7,233 nt of DNA, from the NCBI GenBank assembly GCA_046596055.1, contig JBKJNH010000095.1, positions 1-7,233 of the forward strand, given 5' to 3'. The notes under the pieces are model-generated. The model did not search any database, was not told the DNA's origin, and saw only the letters and a program-made list of their open reading frames with translations. A program made the translations under genes and the position numbers. The stretch comes from JANPEF01 sp046596055. Lineage in GTDB: Bacteria > Eisenbacteria > RBG-16-71-46 > DASYSL01. The first letter of the stretch is position 1. Every line of letters begins with the position of its first letter. Below are positions 5,269 through 7,233 of the stretch, one piece after another.

Positions 5269-5732
5269 GCGAGCAGCGCAAGTGGATCCTGGGCGTTGTC
5301 GCCGCGTTTCTGTTCGGCGTGGCCGGCGGCACGGTGGGCGCACTCGGTGCGGTCGCGTTCATGCACCAGCGGCACGGCCCGCCGCACTTCGCCGCGGGCC
5401 CCCGCGGGTTCGAGGACGGCGCCCCCGGCATCCGACGCGAGCGCGGCGAGCGCGGCGGCCCGGGTCGGCGTGGACCGCGCCGCCCGCCGATGGAGCGCAT
5501 CGTCACGCAACAGCTCGACCTCAGCGCGGAGCAGCGCACCACGATCGAGGGCATCCTCGACGCCGCCCGCCCCCGCTACGCCGCCGTGCGCGACAGCACG
5601 CACGCGCAGATCGACCGCGTGCTCACGCCCGGGCAGCGCGCGAAGCTGAAGGAGTTCGAAACCCGTTTCCCCGGTCCGTCCCGCGACGACCGCGACAGAA
5701 GTGACCGTCGCGACGCGCCCGACAGGCCCTGA
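5265..5732 (+). CDS. Membrane-anchored LTxxQ (Spy/CpxP/metal-sensor type) protein, CnrX-like candidate sensor
   Basis: 155 residues from GTG 5265, overlapping the previous stop (GTGA). A long N-terminal hydrophobic segment (about 6-33) looks like an uncleaved anchor, placing the rest in the periplasm. Immediately outside is a histidine cluster (H34, H37, H41), then a Gly/Arg-rich linker (about 42-75). A helical hairpin with two LTxxQ-type signatures follows: LSAEQ (86-90) and LTPGQ (120-124). The gap between signatures is only 29 residues, much shorter than in the Spy-like protein downstream, so it may be a reduced two-helix form acting as a dimer. LTxxQ-fold proteins include the chaperones Spy and CpxP and the anchored metal sensor CnrX, which controls an anti-sigma/sigma pair. 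Gene order here supports a sensor role. Metal binding is inference from the histidines. The C-terminus is Asp/Arg-rich. Confidence 0.78.
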   Translation: MSEQRKWILGVVAAFLFGVAGGTVGALGAVAFMHQRHGPPHFAAGPRGFEDGAPGIRRERGERGGPGRRGPRRPPMERIVTQQLDLSAEQRTTIEGILDAARPRYAAVRDSTHAQIDRVLTPGQRAKLKEFETRFPGPSRDDRDRSDRRDAPDRP

Positions 5733-5772
5733 CTCACCGCGCGACCCGCCGTCCGGCTGCGGAGCCGGATGC

Positions 5773-5780
5773 AAGGAGGT
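5773..5780 (+). promoter_or_regulatory. Strong Shine-Dalgarno for the Spy-like gene
   Basis: AAGGAGGT is a full anti-16S match, 5 nt before ATG 5786. It is by far the best ribosome site in the cluster, whereas the three preceding genes rely on GTG starts with GTGA overlaps or an unclear start. This suggests the Spy-like protein is made in excess over the regulators from the same transcript. The 53-nt gap before it shows no promoter. Confidence 0.85.
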
Positions 5781-5785
5781 ACACA

Positions 5786-6385
5786 ATGAATCCGAACGAG
5801 AAGTGGAACCGCACCCGCCTCACGCTCATGGCCACACTCGCCGCGATCGTTCTCTTCGCAGGGACACCGATCGGGCACGCGCAGATGCAGGCGCCGGACA
5901 CGCACGGCGACGACTACGAGATTGAACTCGACGGCGAGGGATTCGGTGACAGCGACGCTTTCGACGGCGGACCGCTTGCGATGCATGGCGGGATGCGCGG
6001 CGGCATGCGCGGCCGGCACGCCGGGATGATGGAAAAGCTGAACCTCAGCGACAGGCAGAAGGACCAGATGGCCGACCTGCGCGACACGCAGGAACGCAAG
6101 ATGATCGGCATCAAGAGCGGCCTCGCCGAGGCGCGCCTCGACATGCGGAAGCTGATGCGCGCCGACAACCCGAGCCAATCGCAGATCGACGCCACGATCG
6201 ACCGCACCGCGAAGCTCCGCGCCGACGCCGCGAAAGCGCGCGTCGCGACCCGCCTGGCGATGCGCGGCCTGTTGACCGACGCACAGAAGAAGACGATGGA
6301 CGAGATGCGCCGCGGAAAGATGCGCGGCGCCGAGGGCGCCCCGCGCAAGAGCGGAAGGCCCGGGAGCGAGAAGCGCGGAGCCTGA
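5786..6385 (+). CDS. Secreted Spy/CpxP/ZraP-like periplasmic LTxxQ protein
   Basis: This 199-residue protein has a Sec signal peptide (1-32, cleavage near GHA-QMQ). The mature N-terminus is acidic (41-60, many Asp/Glu) and is followed by a Met/His/Gly stretch at 66-82 (MHGGMRGGMRGRHAGMM). The helical core then runs from LSDRQ (87-91) to LTDAQ (163-167), paired LTxxQ-type signatures 71 residues apart, about the spacing expected for the four-helix Spy/CpxP fold. Spy-type proteins are ATP-independent periplasmic chaperones, and ZraP-type proteins also bind zinc. The Met/His stretch could bind copper, zinc or similar metals, and its methionines are possible substrates for the neighbouring secreted MsrA; both are inference. 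The C-terminus (175-199) is basic. As last gene before a strong terminator, with the best ribosome site, it is probably the main effector of the sigma cluster. Confidence 0.85.
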   Translation: MNPNEKWNRTRLTLMATLAAIVLFAGTPIGHAQMQAPDTHGDDYEIELDGEGFGDSDAFDGGPLAMHGGMRGGMRGRHAGMMEKLNLSDRQKDQMADLRDTQERKMIGIKSGLAEARLDMRKLMRADNPSQSQIDATIDRTAKLRADAAKARVATRLAMRGLLTDAQKKTMDEMRRGKMRGAEGAPRKSGRPGSEKRGA

Positions 6386-6412
6386 CTCCGGCGCCAAGAT
6401 TCTAAAAGCGCG

Positions 6413-6460
6413 CGAACCGCCCCGGGGCATGCCCAACCCGGGGCGGTTCGTTGTGTTTGC
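6413..6460 (+). terminator. Strong intrinsic terminator closing the sigma cluster
   Basis: A perfect 14-bp stem pairs 6413-6426 with 6437-6450 (CGAACCGCCCCGGG and its complement) around a 10-nt loop. TTGTGTTTG follows at 6451-6459. It starts 27 nt after the stop of the Spy-like gene. Stem length, GC content and the following T-rich run fit Rho-independent termination. On the other strand the flank has only a short AAAA (6404-6407), so it acts mainly on plus-strand transcription. Confidence 0.92.
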
Positions 6461-6491
6461 GGGAGGTTCGAGCGTGGCCCGGGGGCCGGGC

Positions 6492-6521
6492 TTGACAGAT
6501 CCCCCGTGGTCACGTTCCAAT
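6492..6521 (+). promoter_or_regulatory. Candidate sigma-70 promoter for the exported protein at 6556
   Basis: A perfect TTGACA (6492-6497) is followed after 18 nt by TCCAAT (6516-6521), four of six matches to TATAAT. Transcription would start near 6528, leaving a leader of about 28 nt before ATG 6556. The placement between a terminator and a new gene supports it. The weak -10 suggests low or activated expression. Confidence 0.5.
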
Positions 6522-6543
6522 GGTCGTCCCCCCTTGGGACGTG
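6511..6543 (+). promoter_or_regulatory. Dyad overlapping the -10 and start region (possible operator or leader hairpin)
   Basis: CACGTTCCAA (6511-6520) and TTGGGACGTG (6534-6543) are inverted copies with one difference, which becomes a G-U pair in RNA. The spacer is 13 nt. Outer GGT (6508-6510) and ACC (6546-6548) extend the symmetry after a 2-nt bulge. Since it covers the putative -10 and transcription start, an operator is more plausible than an RNA hairpin. No regulator is identified. Confidence 0.35.
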
Positions 6544-6555
6544 AGACCAACCGCC

Positions 6556-7233
6556 ATGCACAACTACACGAAGTGTGCACTTCTCCTCCTGCTGATCTGC
6601 GGGGTGGTCGAGCCCGCCCACGCCTCCCGCGGCGAGTGGCGCGCCCGCACCGACTCGCTGCGCCACGTCCTGCTCGGGGGGATGGACTTGATGGGCGCTC
6701 CCGCGGCGACCGGAGCGCACCGCGCCGAGGTCGAGGCGACCCTTGACGCAACGCCGGAAGAGCGCTTCGAGGCGCTCGTGCTCGACGTCACGGCGTGGGG
6801 CGATCGGCCCGGGGTGAACGAGGCGCATCTCGAGTCCACGCTCGCGACCCTCCAGGCGATGGCAGAGGGCCCACCCGCCGACGTGCGCAAGCTCGCCTCG
6901 CTGGCGCGGCTGAGGGCCCAGCGGTCGCACGATGCAGGCCGACATGACTTGAAATTGGTCTGGGTCCTCGTCGCCGACTCGCTCTTCCACGCCGCGGGGG
7001 CGACCGACGATCCCGAGTACGCGGCCGTGCTGAAGTACCGCGCCCTGACACTGCGCGGCCCCGGGCGCATGGCCGAGGCCGAGGTGAAGCTCGTCGCGGC
7101 GGCAAAGCTGCTCGAGCGGCACTGTGGCGCCGAGAGCGACTCGCTGTGGGACATCCTCGCTTATCGTGCGTCGAACTTCCTCGGGCCCGGGAGCGCAGGG
7201 CGGAGCTTCGCGCTGCTGGACCGCGCGGTCGCC
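6556..7233 (+). CDS. Exported alpha-helical, TPR-like protein, partial (runs off the window)
   Basis: From ATG 6556 the frame stays open for 226 codons to the window end, so the gene is incomplete at its 3' end. Residues 1-23 are a Sec signal peptide with a leucine-rich core (ALLLLLICG) and cleavage after PAHA. The rest is predominantly helical, with segments in the style of tetratricopeptide or similar helical repeats: 'PEERFEALVLDVTAWG', 'DVRKLASLARLRAQRSHDAG', 'LVWVLVADSLFHAAG', 'YAAVLKYRALTLRGPGRMAEAEVKLVAAAKLLERHCG' in pieces over 68-191, then 'LWDILAYRASNFLG'. Large bacterial proteins of this kind often continue into a peptidase (such as CHAT) or other effector domain, which cannot be judged here. 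The ribosome site is weak (GGGACGTGAG). It lies beyond a terminator with its own promoter candidate, so it is probably not part of the sigma cluster. I do not recognise a specific family. Confidence 0.75.
   Translation, partial: MHNYTKCALLLLLICGVVEPAHASRGEWRARTDSLRHVLLGGMDLMGAPAATGAHRAEVEATLDATPEERFEALVLDVTAWGDRPGVNEAHLESTLATLQAMAEGPPADVRKLASLARLRAQRSHDAGRHDLKLVWVLVADSLFHAAGATDDPEYAAVLKYRALTLRGPGRMAEAEVKLVAAAKLLERHCGAESDSLWDILAYRASNFLGPGSAGRSFALLDRAVA

Noticed and set aside
5914..7122. Long minus-strand open frames opposite the Spy-like and exported-protein genes (up to 402 codons)
   Set aside because: They cross a strong terminator and a promoter region, are composed of Arg/Ser/Pro-rich low-complexity sequence, and mirror the codon bias of the real plus-strand genes. 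They are shadows caused by high GC.

Overview
The window is about 7.2 kb of very GC-rich bacterial DNA with strong third-position GC codon bias. It contains no RNA gene, insertion sequence or CRISPR array that I can see. The host is most likely a diderm: there are Sec-type signal peptides, a secreted MsrA, two extracytoplasmic-function (ECF) sigma factors with membrane anti-sigma partners, and two LTxxQ (Spy/CpxP/ZraP-type) periplasmic proteins. The dockerin-like secreted protein with a proline linker and short conserved-looking C-terminus would fit an uncultured FCB- or Eisenbacteria-like lineage, but the sequence alone does not settle taxonomy.

Layout. Positions 1-1145 (minus) hold an NfeD-like gene followed 4 nt later by a stomatin/SPFH (band 7) gene that leaves the window. 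The first 52 bases are a near-perfect inverted copy of 95-146, so the distal SPFH sequence is suspect and looks like a fold-back at a contig end. Positions 1336-2648 (plus) hold an ECF sigma factor translationally coupled to an anti-sigma factor with a HxxxCxxC motif, one membrane span and a periplasmic beta-rich domain. Converging on it at 2656-3294 (minus) is a secreted protein with two dockerin/EF-hand-type calcium loops. Next is an exported methionine sulfoxide reductase A (3381-4037, minus).

Divergent from msrA is a tight plus-strand cluster: ECF sigma factor (4217-4810), small single-span anti-sigma candidate (4807-5268), membrane-anchored LTxxQ protein (5265-5732) and, after a strong Shine-Dalgarno, a secreted Spy/CpxP-like protein (5786-6385). 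A strong intrinsic terminator (6413-6460) closes the cluster. A new promoter region then precedes an exported helical-repeat-like protein (from 6556) that runs off the end.

Main interpretation. 4038-6385 looks like an envelope-stress regulon. Its sigma / anti-sigma / anchored LTxxQ-protein arrangement is analogous to CnrH/CnrY/CnrX of Cupriavidus, with a soluble Spy-like chaperone and a divergent secreted MsrA as likely effectors. Both divergent genes carry the same candidate ECF promoter pattern, AACTT-N14-CGTC, at identical spacing. This suggests, but does not prove, that the sigma factor controls itself and msrA.
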